DNA from: Desulfobacter postgatei 2ac9
Lineage (GTDB): Bacteria; Desulfobacterota; Desulfobacteria; Desulfobacterales; Desulfobacteraceae
Assembly (NCBI RefSeq): GCF_000233695.2
Contig: NZ_CM001488.1
Span: 1,742,203-1,806,202 of the forward strand
Length of the DNA stretch: 64,000 bases
Reading direction: 5' to 3'
Within the stretch, counting starts at the first letter, position 1, and the number at the start of each line of letters is the position of its first letter. Below are positions 28,155-38,500 of this stretch, one piece after another. The notes under the pieces are model-generated. The model was not told the DNA's origin. It searched no databases and saw only the letters and a program-made list of their open reading frames with translations. The translations under genes and the position numbers were made by a program.

Positions 28155-28453
28155 AGATCGGTCAGGACAAAAGTTTCGATCACCCAGTGGTTTAGATGTG
28201 TGCGGTGGTGAACGTAAGTCCGCCTCAGCAAATAAGGCTTTTTTCCGCTGACCAGATCGGTATGCCGATCGACATAATATTCAGCGACTTCTTTGGAGTC
28301 CTGCCCGGGCAAAGACCAGTCAACATCTTTTTCCCAGTCTGCATTGTATAACGCCCGCACCTGATCCGGGCTATCCCTGAATGCTTCCAGACCCAAGACT
28401 TCTCCGGAAACTACCAGAAGCACCCATATAACATAGAAACCGATTCGTGACAT
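28118..28453 (-). CDS. Small secreted protein of unknown function, C-terminus probably replaced by a repeat
   Basis: A 111-residue frame begins MSRIGFYVIWVLLVVSGEVL, a likely signal peptide, then FRDSPDQVRALYNADWEKDV and a Tyr/His-rich second half (RRTYVHHRTHLNHWVIETF). I recognise no family. The final residues are encoded inside an intergenic repeat, so the original end has probably been lost. It lies 2 bases after yafQ on the same strand and may be co-transcribed, but no functional link is evident. Confidence 0.35.
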   Translation of the reverse strand: MSRIGFYVIWVLLVVSGEVLGLEAFRDSPDQVRALYNADWEKDVDWSLPGQDSKEVAEYYVDRHTDLVSGKKPYLLRRTYVHHRTHLNHWVIETFVLTDLFSWCLCGSASE

Positions 28454-28455
28454 CG

Positions 28456-28725
28456 CTATGTGAAAAGTTCGGAATGTGTTCCTAACCGAGCAGGCCTGAG
28501 TTCAAAGTCGATAATTGCATAAATGAGAAGCCAGTCCGGCTCTATATGGCATTCCCTGAAATCATGCCAAGACCCTTTGAGTTTATGATCTTGGTATTCT
28601 GGAGGCAGAGGCTCGGGGATAGATAGTATTTCTAAAATTTTTTCCAGTTTTTTTATATTTCGATCCTGTGCAACAGCCTTCTTCAGGTCTTTTCTGAACC
28701 TGTTTGTAGGTCGAATCGGTAACAT
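28456..28725 (-). CDS. yafQ: YafQ family mRNA-cleaving toxin
   Basis: YafQ is a ribosome-dependent endoribonuclease of the RelE superfamily. The 89-residue protein has the residues known from E. coli YafQ at a constant offset of minus three: H47, H60, D64, W65 and H84 (DHKLKGSW, CHIEPDWLLIY, GTHSELF). The whole catalytic set is present, so it should be active. The start ATG overlaps the dinJ stop by one base, the usual antitoxin-first order. Confidence 0.9.
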   Translation of the reverse strand: MLPIRPTNRFRKDLKKAVAQDRNIKKLEKILEILSIPEPLPPEYQDHKLKGSWHDFRECHIEPDWLLIYAIIDFELRPARLGTHSELFT

Positions 28726-28982
28726 TAGTTGATAATATCATCAAACATATCTGTTACATTGTTGTATTTTTTCCCAACCCCTTTTCTGGCTTCATCCATG
28801 GCCTGTATGCTATCCTCATTAAAAATACGTAAATCAAATGGCAGGCCTTTATGGGTTATAATCTGTCTATAGAAAAGTTCATGAGCTGCGGATATTGACA
28901 GTCCTAACCCTTTAATGATGCGCTCAGCCTCTGCTTTAATTTCGGGTGTTATGCGTGTATGCGTCATTGCGGTTTTAGCCAT
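28725..28982 (-). CDS. dinJ: RelB/DinJ family antitoxin
   Basis: The 85-residue product (MAKTAMTHTRITPEIKAEAE, RIIKGLGLSISAAHELFYRQ) has the ribbon-helix-helix N-terminus and the helix ITHKGLPFDLRIFNED typical of DinJ, which binds YafQ and represses their shared operon. It directly precedes yafQ. A perfect 21-base palindrome 17 bases upstream of the start is the probable autoregulatory operator. Confidence 0.9.
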   Translation of the reverse strand: MAKTAMTHTRITPEIKAEAERIIKGLGLSISAAHELFYRQIITHKGLPFDLRIFNEDSIQAMDEARKGVGKKYNNVTDMFDDIIN

Positions 28983-28998
28983 AGTTTAATCTCCTAAG

Positions 28999-29019
28999 TG
29001 TATATCATAATGATATACA
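28999..29019. promoter_or_regulatory. Perfect 21-base palindrome, probable DinJ operator
   Basis: TGTATATCAT, one central A, then ATGATATACA: the two arms are exact inverse complements. It lies between the dinJ start (28982) and its presumed promoter, the position expected for an antitoxin-bound operator. Confidence 0.75.
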
Positions 29020-29187
29020 GCATGACTCTATTTGTCAATCAATCACTGTTGTTTCCAGCAATTCTAAATTTGAGTTATCTGTGAATTATTGATGATATTC
29101 CGATAATATTTTGGCCTTGATCATGGTTTGGTCCAAAGCAAAAAAAATATAGCATAGAAGATAGTTGTTTTGCTATAGCAACCGACT

Positions 29188-29739
29188 ATGAAAAAAAGAT
29201 TGCAAACCACCGAAGATTTATCAATGTTCGAGATCGTCATGGAAAATAATCCGCTTGACAGTCAGCGTGAGATTGTTGAGAAATTAGGCATTCCCCGATC
29301 AACGCTACGGCATTGGTTAAAACGAAAGAATGCCATAGACGCTGCACCTGAGGTAATAGAATTTTTTGAAAGTCCAGTCGGTACGGCGTTTCTTCATCGA
29401 CTGGTTTTAGGGGTTCATTTTTCATTTTCTTTATGCAGCCCATGCGGAATCCGACCGATATGTCTTTACCTCGAATTGACGGGCCTGAATCACTTTGTTG
29501 CCTCCTCCTATGGCTCTCAGCAAAAGGTCTCTGTGGCTATGGAAGATGAAGCTAGCGCATTTGCCGTTCAAGAAGAAGTCTGGCTGTCTGAAGGGATGTG
29601 ATCAGCTTTCACTCATTTGTTTCAGAGATCAAAATTTGTACTATTGATTCAGGCAGATATAATCCTGCACCCAGAAGTATTTGAACCCTCCGCATTAATC
29701 AATTCCTCTCGGCGTTGGGCTAAGCTGTTGCCAAGGTAA
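29188..29739 (+). pseudogene. Transposase-like DUF6399-type protein, decayed
   Basis: The first 137 residues (TTEDLSMFEIVMENNPLDSQ, IPRSTLRHWLKRKNAIDAAP, ELTGLNHFVASSYGSQQKVS) resemble a transposase-like family I remember as carrying DUF6399, with an N-terminal HTH. The frame stops at 29601 after VWLSEGM, where homologues continue with the catalytic part. Farther on, 29662-29739 still encodes LHPEVFEPSALINSSRRWAK then a stop, which looks like a distal piece of the same gene. Most of the middle is missing. It is nonfunctional. Confidence 0.6.
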
Positions 29740-29749
29740 AAGATATCCT

Positions 29750-30622
29750 TTACGATGTTTTAAGCTGGTTTATTTTATATTTGAAATATTTTTCGGTCCA
29801 CAGGTTCAAGCTATGTTGTTCAACAGGTCTTATGAAAGCTCTGACATCTTCTGCTGCTGCTTTCCAGTCAATTGTGTCCGTTTTTGTTATCAATTCGTTT
29901 TTCAGCCATTTGCTATCAACCTTTTTGCCTTGATTTTTCCAAGGCCCCCATTGATCCAAAGCGCTTTCCAGGTGACGCAGGTTGGGTGGAACGTGTTTTT
30001 TGATGTACCAGTTGAAATCATACCAGTCTCTGCCTTTGACGTATGGCCGGCAAAGAATGGCATGCAGTTTAAGGGCAAAATTGCTGGATAAATCCTGGTT
30101 GCAGATTTCAAAGTCCAAAGGAAAATCCAGGTACGTATACTCGAAAATGGAGTGGTCCGGCGGGTTGACATCAATTTCGAATTTGATTTTTTGTATCCTT
30201 TGTGGTCGGTCCCTTGAAAATTTCAGGTTAAGCTGCAGGCCGGTGGAATCATTTTTCAGCAAAGCCTTTTTGATCCGCTGGTCCATCCGACTTTTATCCA
30301 GAACGTCTACTGTCAAACCGAATTCTTTGAAGCAGGCCACCATGCCGTCCAGATAGGCTGACCATTCAAACCCGGAATCAGGATGCTTTAATATAAAATC
30401 AAGGTCTTCAGAAAACCTGGGCATCCCATGCAGGATTCTCAGGCTGGTGCCACCTTGAAAAGCGGCACTTTCAAAAAAGCCGGTTCTCCAAAGACCGTAA
30501 AGTGCGATTTCCTGAAGGATTTCTTTTACAGCATACTGTTTTTGAAGCGGATCTTCTGTCTTGTATTCTTCCAGTTTCTCTTTTATCAGGTCAATCAAAG
30601 CCCAATTCCCTGTGCATTGCAT
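29750..30622 (-). CDS. abiEii: AbiEii/AbiGii family nucleotidyltransferase toxin
   Basis: AbiEii is the toxin of the AbiE abortive-infection and toxin-antitoxin system and belongs to the DNA polymerase beta-like nucleotidyltransferases. The 290-residue protein has FQGGTSLRILHGMPRFSEDL at residues 56-75, containing the GGTxL and SxDLDF motifs (SEDLDF 71-76), and later FALKLHAILCRPYVKGRDWY and DFNWYI, typical of the family. The chosen ATG lies inside the end of abiEi (32-base overlap); a TTG eight codons later, with AGGG upstream, is an alternative. All main motifs are present, so it is probably active. Confidence 0.88.
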   Translation of the reverse strand: MQCTGNWALIDLIKEKLEEYKTEDPLQKQYAVKEILQEIALYGLWRTGFFESAAFQGGTSLRILHGMPRFSEDLDFILKHPDSGFEWSAYLDGMVACFKEFGLTVDVLDKSRMDQRIKKALLKNDSTGLQLNLKFSRDRPQRIQKIKFEIDVNPPDHSIFEYTYLDFPLDFEICNQDLSSNFALKLHAILCRPYVKGRDWYDFNWYIKKHVPPNLRHLESALDQWGPWKNQGKKVDSKWLKNELITKTDTIDWKAAAEDVRAFIRPVEQHSLNLWTEKYFKYKINQLKTS

Positions 30623-31244
30623 CTAAAAACCGCTGCACCCGCTGATGTTTGTATACTAATTTGAGTATCTGTATCTCTTTCGGACTGACAGCAGATAACA
30701 AATCAGGATCAATTCTGATTCCTTCTATAAGCCACGCCATCCCATTCCATGACAATTTTCTCAGGCAGACCAAGTCCATTAATGCCCGGAGCGGCCCTGC
30801 AATCAACATGGTTTGTTTGTTTTCTTGATATCTTTTCACCTGTTCCAAAAAATGAAGCCGGTGAACAGGAAGCGGATGAAAAGTGAATAATCCATTTTTT
30901 TTATCATGGACTTGTTTTGATTTCCTTCCCGGAACCACACTTTTTATTATATACACCGATTCCGGAATCCAGCCGTGATAGGCAAGGGCCGTCTCAAGTG
31001 AGATATAGCTTCCAGGACTTAACATCTGGGCAAGGTGGAAAGGATGGCAGGGGAAATCCCTGAAACGATCGTTGAGCAGGTATAATCCGCGATGGAGCCT
31101 GAACAACTCTTTTTTTTTTATTGCGCGGTTCACCAGGTTGTAGCGGCTCTGTTTTGTGCCGTTCAACAGCCGATTCAGCTGTGAAACCGATATAACCCGG
31201 TTAGCCAGATTGTTGTCAATGATAATTTGCACTATATTTTTCAT
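30591..31244 (-). CDS. abiEi: AbiEi family antitoxin with winged helix-turn-helix
   Basis: AbiEi represses its own operon and counters AbiEii. From the ATG at 31244 (MKNIVQIIID) the protein has 217 residues. The N-terminal 60 residues are a winged HTH (ISVSQLNRLLNGTKQSRYNL, RLHRGLYLL) and the rest is the AbiEi antitoxin domain (PGSYISLETALAYHGWIPES, IAGPLRALMDLV). An upstream in-frame ATG at 31271 falls within a long palindrome that is likely the operator, so the inner start is preferred. Its 3' end overlaps abiEii. Confidence 0.85.
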   Translation of the reverse strand: MKNIVQIIIDNNLANRVISVSQLNRLLNGTKQSRYNLVNRAIKKKELFRLHRGLYLLNDRFRDFPCHPFHLAQMLSPGSYISLETALAYHGWIPESVYIIKSVVPGRKSKQVHDKKNGLFTFHPLPVHRLHFLEQVKRYQENKQTMLIAGPLRALMDLVCLRKLSWNGMAWLIEGIRIDPDLLSAVSPKEIQILKLVYKHQRVQRFLDAMHRELGFD

Positions 31245-31250
31245 GAGCGA

Positions 31251-31295
31251 TAAAATACCATAAACTTTCATTTTTTGAAAGTTTGTGGTATTTTA
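31251..31295. promoter_or_regulatory. 20-base inverted repeat, probable AbiEi operator
   Basis: TAAAATACCATAAACTTTCA (31251-31270), a TTTTT loop (31271-31275), and a right arm (31276-31295) complementary at 19 of 20 positions. It lies 6 bases upstream of the preferred abiEi start and covers the 3' end of DUF4091 copy 2. AbiEi proteins are known to bind inverted repeats in their promoters. A terminator role is also possible for either strand. Confidence 0.65.
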
Positions 31296-34184
31296 TTCAT
31301 ATTCTGCCCAGGCGTTTCCCAGCTCACCCAGGACCGCCTGTATACCGGGGTTTTGTCGGCAATCATTTTTCCCAAAAACTGCCGTGCCTGCCCCAGTGCC
31401 GTCACCCGGCTTTCCACGTTTTCCCCATTTTTTCCCGCCTGGCCGGCCGCCTGGACCAGCTGTACGTACCACTGTTTCAAATCCCAGCGGTCCATATCAT
31501 ACAGCACGCCTGCCATGGTCAGGTATTCAATCATCTGCTGGGCTGCGGTGAATGACTTGAGCCGCATCGACGGATACGGCCCGTCCGGCCCCGGATAAAA
31601 CAATGTGGTCTGTTCCGCCCGCTGCCGGCTCTCCGGCGTGCCGATGGTGTTCCAGGGCAGCGCCCCGAAGGCCCCCCGGAACCAGGCATCCATGCACCAG
31701 TCCACAATATCGGTGTTGGGTGCATCAATCCGGTTGGCACTGCCGTATTCGGCAAAATAAAACGGCCCGTGCAGTAGTTTCCTGTTTTCAGCAAACCGGC
31801 TGCGCTGATCGCTGGATCCCCCGTAATATTCGATATTGGTCACCCCCCCACAGCAGGTCCCGTGAAAACTGGGGATAGGAGATGTCCGCCCGGTACCACA
31901 GCCGGGCCGGGCCGTCAACCTTGCTCACTGCATCCTGCCATAACAGCCCGTACCAGCGCAGCGCCCAGAAATCCTGGGTGTTCACCGGTTCGTCAAACAG
32001 CCAGGGCGCTGCACTGGTATGGCCATGCTCCCGGTAAGAGATCTTGTTGTTCAGATAAAATTGAAAAACAGGCTGATCCCACTGCTGCTCATTCACATGG
32101 CGGGCAAACGCGGCAAACGCCCGGGACAGGGCCCGGGCATACTCAGCTGTAAACGCCTCATCAGCCCAGTATGACGGGGTGAAGTGATCATACAGGTTCA
32201 CCGGCCAGTTCTCATTGAAAGGCAGGTACAACACATCCACCGGCTCATGGGCCCGGGGCAGGTCCGCAAACGCGGACCCGTCCAGCAGCGGCACCACCTC
32301 CCGGTCCCACCGGGTCCAGTCAAAGTTGCTGTCCGCCCGGATATCCGGTGCAAACGAAGTGCTGCCCTTCCAGTTGTAGGGCAGGGGATTGATGCAGGTC
32401 CGGTGCCTGTGGGCAAGCCTGTAGTAATCATAGCCCTCAAAAAGATTCACCATGCCGTAGGCGTTCATTTCCGGCACAAAAGAAAGCTTGTCCGGCAGAG
32501 TGAAATCCCAGATATCGAGGGCCACATCGATCTCCAGGACCTCACCGCCCGCCTGGACCGTCAGTTTGCCCTGTTGCATCCCCGGTGCAGCCCCATGGGG
32601 TACATACACGTCACAGATCAGAGACACAGAGACAGATTCTGCTGCCTTGCCATCACCGGATTCTGATCCGGCAAAGAAAATACAGATGCCAGCGGCACCA
32701 CTTGGTCCGGCAGATGCCGGGCAGGCCCTTTTTCAGACCCATCAACCGCCACGTATTCACACGCATGGATCCACGTAACCAGTCCGGCATCCGCGGCAAA
32801 CCCATACCGGATCTCAGCCCCTGTGGCAGTCCTTGCCACATTCACTTGGAAAAAACGGTTTCATTTCCCGCCCCATGCAGCCGGACCTGTTTTTTTTATC
32901 CCCACGGAACAAATGGTTCCCGTTGCGTTACCTCGGCTCCTGACCGGGAATCATCTCCCCGCTCACCGGATCGACCTTGTCCAGCAGGTCCAGCACAGCG
33001 ATTTCCAGCCCCCCCACCGTCAAGGCCCCGGCCCGGGCGGCCAACGGCTCGGCAGGCACAACCGTTTGATCAAATATCTTTCCTTTCGGTGCCGTAACGA
33101 TCTCCAGGTCCCTGGCTTCTCCGACATTTTCCGCGCTATCCACCGGCTGCACTTGAATGACGGCCGCCTTCCCCGGCCCAAACCCCAGATCCAGGAGTAC
33201 CATAACAACCTGCTCCCCTGCATCTCCAGCCATGGGAATCAGATACCGGGGAACCGGCACAAAGACCTCCCCTGCCTTATATCCCACATGAAACCCCAGG
33301 GTTTTTCCACCACCCCGATCTTCCGGGGTCACCCAGCTGACCCGGAGCTGCCCCGGCTTCAGTCCGGCATTATCATAAGACAGATCCTGCGGCGGTTCCG
33401 GCGGGAGATCATCTTCCCCCTCAACCACTACCTCCAGCCAGGGTGTCCGATTTTTTTTCTCTGAGCTGTAAACATACCGGTTGGGAAACAACTGCCGGTG
33501 AAACCCCTGATCATCACATGACCAGGTGGTGCCCACCTCATCCCACAGACAGAACCCCTAACCCAGCCCGGCTGCTCTCGCCGCCACAATATCCGGGTCC
33601 ACGGCAACAGCCTGCCACCCCTCTGCATCCGGGGCTGCTGCATCGACAAATTTCCATCGGGTATGTCCGCTGCCGAACACCACATCCATCAGATGGCTGT
33701 CGGCAAAAGCCCAGTCCTGCTTTTTATAGGCTGCCTGGGCAAAGCAGGCACTGCCGGCCTGGGGAAAATACCAGAACGAACTGCCCTCCTGCCAGGCACC
33801 AGCCACAGAGGAGACCCTGACCCGCATCAACGGCGCATTCCGGGTTGATGCCGAACAAACATGCAGTGTTGCCTTCCTGATAAACCGGCCTTTGAGCTGC
33901 GCAGGATCAATGTCCCACAGAATATATTCCTGGGAGCCTTTGAGTTTGATTTTCCTTGCCCCGCCTGTGTTAGCATGGATCTCTTTTTCAATGGAGGATA
34001 TCCCGGTATCTCGGATTACCGGAATGGAAAGGAACTGCCCTGTGTCAGAGGACTCTGTCTCTCCAGCTGGGGCCTGAACCGCCGTGAAACACAAGAAGCC
34101 GGCTGCAACAAAAGCAAATACTGCACTAACCATCCGGTTCAGGTTTGCATTCACAAAGGACACACCCGGCAGTGGGGTTTTCAA
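31268..34184 (-). pseudogene. Secreted DUF4091 (glycoside-hydrolase-like) protein, copy 2, one nonsense and several frameshifts
   Basis: This is the paralogue of the gene at 22979-25849. The N-terminal piece (34184-33558) ends at an in-frame TAG where copy 1 has Tyr (GLSYGF versus GLG-stop-GF), and the same frame then continues (FPNRYVYSSE, VSWVTPEDRGGGKTLGF) to 32928. Between 32930 and 32600 at least two or three frame changes occur (HLFRGDKKN, HGAGNETV, NVARTATGAEIR). The DUF4091 core (32627-31850) is intact up to a G7 run near 31850, where one G too many shifts DLLWG away from TNIEYYGG. The ATG overlaps the beta-helix stop (ATGA), so the pair was translationally coupled. The 3' end runs into the abiE operator. 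Confidence 0.82.
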
Positions 34185-35506
34185 TCTTTAATCCTGGCCT
34201 TCGCGCTGTATTCATACGCCCCGATATCCATGCCCAGAAAAACCGGTCTTTTTACCTTACCACCAGATAGCTTCGGCATATATTTCACCGGCAGCGGGGT
34301 GTTGCCCATGCCTGCGTTAACAACACTTGAGCCGGGTAACGGCAGATACCAGTATTGTTTTTCCATACCCATGAGAAAACCGGGATTCATGCCTTTGATT
34401 CCCAGAAAAATCCAGTCTGGAAGGACGATCCCGCTGGAAAACCAGTTGTTTGATCCGTTTATAGTCCCAACATTGTTCCAAAGGGTGCCGGTTCCCATGA
34501 AAATATTGTTTCTCATATCTACCCGGCAGTCGGCATATTGCACATCAATGTACCTGGCCCTGGGGTGCCGGCCGATAATGGTGTTGTTGAAAAGATACAG
34601 GGTGCCGGACCTGCTGTGGCCGCCGTCACCGCCCCAGTGGATCATGTTGTAATTCTGTGCCCTGGTCCCCTGGATCAGCACATTCCCGTATACATAGGCA
34701 TCTGCTTTCTTATACCCCTTGTAATCCACCAGATCCAGCTGCCGGTTGTTGCCGTCCTCTATCCAGTTGTAACGGATCACCGTATCCATGCCCCGTTCCT
34801 TCAGGTTCTGCCCGTTGGCATATGGCTTGCCGAAATAGCACCCCTCCACCAGGGTTTTGGCCGCCCCCAGATACACGTTGTGCTCCTGATCGCTTGACGG
34901 ATCGGCATGGTTGCCGTTGTTCAGAATAATACTGTTTTTTATGGTCAGATGGCTCACATCAGGCGCATGCCAGGTCAGAATACCGTTTCCGCACGAATAG
35001 ATCAGGCAGTTGGCTATGGTGATATCCCTGCCCTTCATGATCCAAATACCGGCTGCATTGGCAGTGTAATTTATCTTTTCGTTGTTTACAATTGTCCATT
35101 CCGTGTTGTTGGCATGTCGCAGGGTCAGGTTGCGGATATGGATATGATCCGCAGTGGTGTCATATCCGATCCGGATCAGATACCTGCCGGGATTCCATTC
35201 TGCCCACTCCTGGAACACGACGGCATTTCTGCCGTCAATGACCGGCCGTCTGCCCTGATTGGGCACCCCCATGATGACAATGGGCTGTGCCCTTGTTCCG
35301 GACCTGCGCAGCACAATACGGGACCGGTAGGGTTCTTTTCTGTAATGTATCCGCACCTGGTCCCCGGGTCCCAGATCATCAAAGGGCACCTGGTTCAGTT
35401 CTTCATGCACCCGACCGGGTCCGACATCATATACTGCGGAAAACGCCGGAGCTGACAGCCACAAAAAAGCTGAAACAACAGCAGGAATCAATAAAAATGG
35501 CTTCAT
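34181..35506 (-). CDS. Secreted right-handed parallel beta-helix protein
   Basis: The 441-residue protein has a signal peptide (MKPFLLIPAVVSAFLWLSAP AFSA) and VYDVGPGRVHEELNQVPFDD, followed by repeated beta-helix rungs (IRNLTLRHANN, ITIANCLIYSCGNGI, LTIKNSIILNNGNH, VDMRNNIFMGTGT) and a C-terminal block ending MDIGAYEYSAK. Such folds are typical of polysaccharide lyases, epimerases and phage tail depolymerases. No specific catalytic site can be assigned. Location in an exopolysaccharide locus suggests that it binds or cleaves the polymer outside the cytoplasm. The gene is complete; its decayed paralogue is at 27490-28096. Confidence 0.82.
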   Translation of the reverse strand: MKPFLLIPAVVSAFLWLSAPAFSAVYDVGPGRVHEELNQVPFDDLGPGDQVRIHYRKEPYRSRIVLRRSGTRAQPIVIMGVPNQGRRPVIDGRNAVVFQEWAEWNPGRYLIRIGYDTTADHIHIRNLTLRHANNTEWTIVNNEKINYTANAAGIWIMKGRDITIANCLIYSCGNGILTWHAPDVSHLTIKNSIILNNGNHADPSSDQEHNVYLGAAKTLVEGCYFGKPYANGQNLKERGMDTVIRYNWIEDGNNRQLDLVDYKGYKKADAYVYGNVLIQGTRAQNYNMIHWGGDGGHSRSGTLYLFNNTIIGRHPRARYIDVQYADCRVDMRNNIFMGTGTLWNNVGTINGSNNWFSSGIVLPDWIFLGIKGMNPGFLMGMEKQYWYLPLPGSSVVNAGMGNTPLPVKYMPKLSGGKVKRPVFLGMDIGAYEYSAKARIKD

Positions 35507-35540
35507 GGCCCCTTGATTGTTGTATTACGGGAAAAGTCTT

Positions 35541-38500
35541 TCATGATGCGATTGTTTGAATGGATCGTTTTGACAACAAAACCTGCTGTCTTCCCAAAAG
35601 CACCTGATTGTGATCGATAGAAAGGGGTAGGGCAGTGTCATTAAAAACAATTATCTGGGTGGACAGGGAGGCCGGAACCTTTACCCGGGTATTGTCCCAG
35701 CCTTCAAACAACACCATGGTGCCTGAGCGGGATACGGAAAACTGAGCAGCACTGGATGAAAAAATAATGGAGTTGTTTCCGGGAAAATGGATAAGCTCGG
35801 CAGCAGCACCGCTGTGAACCGTAATATTGTTGATGCCGGAAGTGCCGTATATACAAACAGGGCTGCCCGGATTGACGGTTATATCCGGCACACTGTCCGA
35901 CAGTATCACCTGTTCGCAATCCGGTTCTGTTTCACCGCACACCGCTTCTGCCTCTGATTCCTGATAAGCATATGCCCCGATATCAGGTTTGCCATCATCG
36001 TTCCGCAATATACAGGAAAGCGGATGTTTGTAGCTGTGCCGGGGTGCAAGAGACTGCCCGGAAGCACTCACCCCCCAGTAATCTCCTGCATCGATCAGAG
36101 TGTGAGCCCCGACTTTCAAAGAATAATCAAAATCATCTATATCCTTGAGACCGGGGTCCTGTGTAGTCCAGATATTGCTTTGTTTGTCTGTGATGTTGAA
36201 TTCCGTATCAGGTCTTGCGCCGGCAGCATCCCACTTCAGGCCGCCTGCCCGGTCCACGATCAGGTTGTTTATCACCATAATATGTTCCGTATCGATATGT
36301 GCCCGGATAAAATAGGTAGCACCGCCTTTTTCATTGACAAAGGTATTGCCTGCCACATACAGATGCCGGGCATGAGGCCCGGTATTCCAGTCCCACCCGG
36401 ATCGCGGCCCCACTGTCAGCCGGTCTGCACCGCCGTTCCAGACCAGTTCATCCCCTTCCCGCACATCAACTGCCCCTGCCTCGGTATTGGCAACGGAACT
36501 CCAGGAGTACAGATAGCTGCCGTAACGGTACTGCCCATAGAAGGTCTCCCCGGTGGGTTGTCCGTTCCGGTAGATTTCGTAATGGGTGCTCCCCGGCGGG
36601 GTGGTGGTAGGATCCTGGTAATACACCCGCATTTTTGCCTCTCTGCCGTAATTTACAAAGGTGTCAACTGTTGCACCCTCTGCTTTCTGGACCAGGTTTC
36701 CGATAACATAGGATTCTCCTCCAGATGGAATGTCAATGGGATAGTTTGAGTTGTGCAGCACCCCTTCATCGGTTATCCGGTTATACTGGATCCGGTTGTA
36801 TTTCCCCCGGGTTTTTATGAGCTGCCCCCCTTTGGAATCATGGGTATAGCAATATTCCATTAAAAATTTGTTCACGGTCCCCACATAAATATTATGTTCC
36901 TGGCCTCCTCCCGTTCCGCCGCCGTAAATTTCCGTTCTGCGAAGGGTCACATCCAGGTTGGGGCAGTGACCAACCAGCAGGCCGTTATAGCTGTCATAAA
37001 TTTTGCAGTCCTCGATCAACAGGGAGGTGGCTACATCGGTATTGTGCATCCGAACAGCCGGTGAGTTTTTGGATGTGCCGTATACATCCGATATCTCCAG
37101 CCACTTCAGGGTCAGCCCGGCGGAACTGCCGTTGGTGGTGTTGCTCAAAAAGGCGTTTCGTCCTCCGATGCCGTTGGCCGGATAAATATGAGCCCGGAGT
37201 CCCAACCCCCCGGAGACCCCCACAATGGCCAGGTCATCCACGGCAATATATGGCAAGGCCGAGGTTTCTTCATATGCAGTACCGGCATCGATCTCGATGC
37301 ACTGGCCTTTCAGTCCGCTGCGATTTACATGATTAATTGCCTCTTCAAGGGTTTTGTATATGCGGTGCGGTCCAACACGAATCGCGCCAGATTGATGCTC
37401 GGAGAGAACAACCTGCACCGGGGCTGTCGCTGCCCGGGAAATGTTAAAATCGGCATCTTTGGTCCAGCCATACAAGGTTATATCTCCTCCTCCTGAAAGC
37501 TGCCATTTGTCAGGGGGAGATGAGACCCATCCCGGATCATCAGCAGAGGGTATGTCAGCAGATTCTGTAATCAGATATCCGGTGACTTCTGTATTGTCGG
37601 CTGCGGAAAAATTGGTTACATCCACCTGAAGAGAAGCAGATGCAGCGGGGATTTTGAAGTTCGAAATCTCCGGTGGAATGTCATCCACATTCAGGGTAAC
37701 GGTACGGCTCACAGGCGCGGAAATATTGCCGAACATGTCCATGGCATGGGCATATAAAGTCAACGGGCCGCTGCCGGATTTGGTGGTATAGGTTTCAGGC
37801 TTTTTATATGTCCATTGATCTGAATCCAGAGCCGGTGCTGAAACAGATTCTGTAACGGCAAATTTTACTGTCCATTGGTGGTCATCTTGTACTTTAAATT
37901 TTGTAATCGGGATCTGTTTTGAAAAACTGGTTAAAGGTATGTCAAAATCAACAATGGGTGCATTTGTGTCTTTTTTGTCATGGGACAATTTATAAATATA
38001 TACATCTCGATCAATTTTATCCACAAATATGTAAACATTATAAAATTCAATGTAGTTCCAGCGGCCATAAAAGTAGGGATATATATTTGCTGGCGTTATT
38101 TTGTTGTTCGGATGGGCTGGCACCTTTACCCAATGATGATTTTCCGAAAAATACAAGTAAACAGCTTCATTTCTATCTTTTGAACCCTCTTTTGCTCCGG
38201 CATATTGAACAATGACATCCTGGGTTGTATCATATACACCATAGTGTTCCTGATAGCCTGTAGATGTAATGAAATCCCAGTCTCCAGTTGGTGCAGTCCC
38301 TGTTTGCCCCTTGATGTATAATTTTTTAACCGGCGCATGCCCCTGGCTGTTGAAATTATCAGGATTAATTTCCCAGATACAATATTTTTCATCACTTTTG
38401 GATGAACTGCCATACAAGATAAGTTCGTCGCGTTTTGGGTTTATCACCAAAAAACCACCATTGCCGGCATGAGGGGTTCCATCTGCATCTCTTGCCGTCC

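Noticed and set aside
31251-31295. The 20-base hairpin as a simple rho-independent terminator
   Set aside because: It has a T-rich side, but it is nearly perfect over 20 bases, AT-rich in the stem and lies right before abiEi, so an operator fits better; a dual role is not excluded.
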